In this document: positions 6,490 through 7,330 of the stretch, one piece after another
Numbering within the stretch: position 1 is the stretch's first letter
Layout: each line of letters begins with the position of its first letter
NCBI GenBank assembly: GCA_039934875.1
Contig: JBDTLH010000094.1
Location: forward strand, 1 to 7,330
DNA from: JBDTLH01 sp039934875
Lineage (GTDB): Bacteria; Acidobacteriota; Terriglobia; Terriglobales; Acidobacteriaceae
Length of the DNA stretch: 7,330 bases
Direction: 5' to 3'
Made by a program: the position numbers and the translations under genes
The notes under the pieces: model-generated
The model's input: the letters and a program-made list of their open reading frames with translations, nothing else
The model's database searches: none
What the model was told of the DNA's origin: nothing

Positions 6490-7330
6490 ATGATTGAGCA
6501 ATTAGAGAGAGAACGTGTGAATCCCCCTACCTCATCTAAGTCTGAGGGCGACCAGCGCGCGAAGCATGGCTTGCGCGCGGCTGTGCTGGCTCTTCTGCTG
6601 TTGCTCATAGCGGGTGGGTTCGCCGTTGCGCGCCGCCTGAGCGAGAAAAAGTCAGTGGCCGAGGAGACCCATCAACTGGCGGTGCCCAACGTCTCTGTGA
6701 CCAAGCCTGCGCAAGAAGCAGCCGAAGACCAGTTGATGCTGCCCGGGCAGTTGCAGGCATTCATCGAGTCTCCGCTCTATGCCCGTACCAACGGTTATCT
6801 GCTGCGCTGGTACAAGGACATTGGAGCGCGGGTGAGGAAGGGCGATAAGCTCGCGGACATCGACACTCCTGAAGTGGACCAGGAGCTCATGCAGGCGCGG
6901 GCCGCGAAGCAACAGGTCGAGGCGCAACTGCAACTGGCGAAGGTATCGGCGGAGCGCTGGATCAATCTGAGGAAATCCGATTCGGTATCGCAGCAGGAGG
7001 TGGACCAGCAGACCAGCGGGTACGCGCAGGCGCAAGCGAACCTCGCCTCAGCTGACGCGAACGTGAAGCGCTTGCAGCAGATGGAAGGATTCAAGCACGT
7101 TTACGCGCCTTTCAACGGCGTTATCACTCGCCGAAATACCGATATCGGAGCACTGATTACGGCGGGTAGCGCCAGCGCGGGCAAAGAGCTCTTCGACGTG
7201 GCGCAAGTGGATCCTCTGCGGGTTTACATCAGCGTTCCTCAACGTTACGCGCCATCGATCAAGCCGGGACAGAAGGCTTACCTGCATCTGGATGAATATC
7301 CCGCGCAAAGATTTGAGGGCACCGTGATGC
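6490..7330 (+). CDS. RND efflux periplasmic adaptor (membrane fusion protein), partial, C-terminus off window
   Basis: The adaptor bridges the RND pump and an outer-membrane channel across the periplasm. The frame is open for 280 codons to the window edge. An N-terminal cytoplasmic segment precedes one hydrophobic anchor (about 28-46, AAVLALLLLLIAGGFAVA), so it looks membrane-anchored rather than a lipoprotein. The first half of the lipoyl domain is at about 83-130 (LPGQLQAFIESPLYARTNGY, then DIGARVRKGDKLADIDTPEV). An Ala/Gln-rich alpha-helical hairpin runs about 131-198, with the turn near KSDSVSQQEVDQ. The second lipoyl half is at about 203-240 (VYAPFNGVITRRNTDIGALI, then LFDVAQVDPLRVYISVP), and a beta-barrel domain begins near 241 (PGQKAYLHLDEYP). 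These are standard features of HlyD/AcrA-type adaptors. The ATG has AGGTGA eight bases upstream. GTG 6517 is a less likely alternative. The pump-before-adaptor order reverses that of acrAB. Confidence 0.92.
   Translation, partial: MIEQLERERVNPPTSSKSEGDQRAKHGLRAAVLALLLLLIAGGFAVARRLSEKKSVAEETHQLAVPNVSVTKPAQEAAEDQLMLPGQLQAFIESPLYARTNGYLLRWYKDIGARVRKGDKLADIDTPEVDQELMQARAAKQQVEAQLQLAKVSAERWINLRKSDSVSQQEVDQQTSGYAQAQANLASADANVKRLQQMEGFKHVYAPFNGVITRRNTDIGALITAGSASAGKELFDVAQVDPLRVYISVPQRYAPSIKPGQKAYLHLDEYPAQRFEGTVM

Overview
The window looks like chromosomal DNA from a Gram-negative bacterium. It has a Tat-exported periplasmic enzyme, a periplasmic binding protein and an RND-type envelope efflux pump. 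By eye it is moderately GC-rich. The protein sequences resemble those I associate with Acidobacteriota, but that is an impression from memory and not a result. All genes appear intact except the two cut by the window edges. I see no tRNA, rRNA, CRISPR array, insertion sequence or phage gene.

Left part (1-758, minus strand): the N-terminal 252 residues of msrP, the molybdopterin-dependent catalytic subunit of the periplasmic methionine sulfoxide reductase system. It reads leftwards off the window. A 130-bp divergent intergenic region (759-888) separates it from a rightward modABC operon.

Middle part (889-3064, plus strand): modA, modB and modC encode the molybdate-binding protein, membrane permease and ATPase of a molybdate ABC importer. 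Both junctions are 4-base overlaps (ATGA and TTGA), so the genes are very probably translationally coupled. ModC is the short form without the C-terminal molybdate-binding domain. The importer would supply the metal for the cofactor of the neighbouring MsrP, so the two divergent units make biological sense together.

Right part (3293-7330, plus strand): a 228-bp intergenic region carrying three closely spaced inverted repeats leads into a 1062-residue RND efflux permease. It is followed 8 bases later by the start of its periplasmic adaptor (membrane fusion protein), which is cut by the right edge. An outer-membrane channel gene may follow outside the window.

I do not see a clearly new biological system. 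The points most worth checking are an in-frame A AAA AAG slippery heptamer just before the modA stop, where a -1 shift would enter modB; the cluster of palindromes before the RND gene; and the replacement of the usual proton-relay lysine in the RND permease by alanine.
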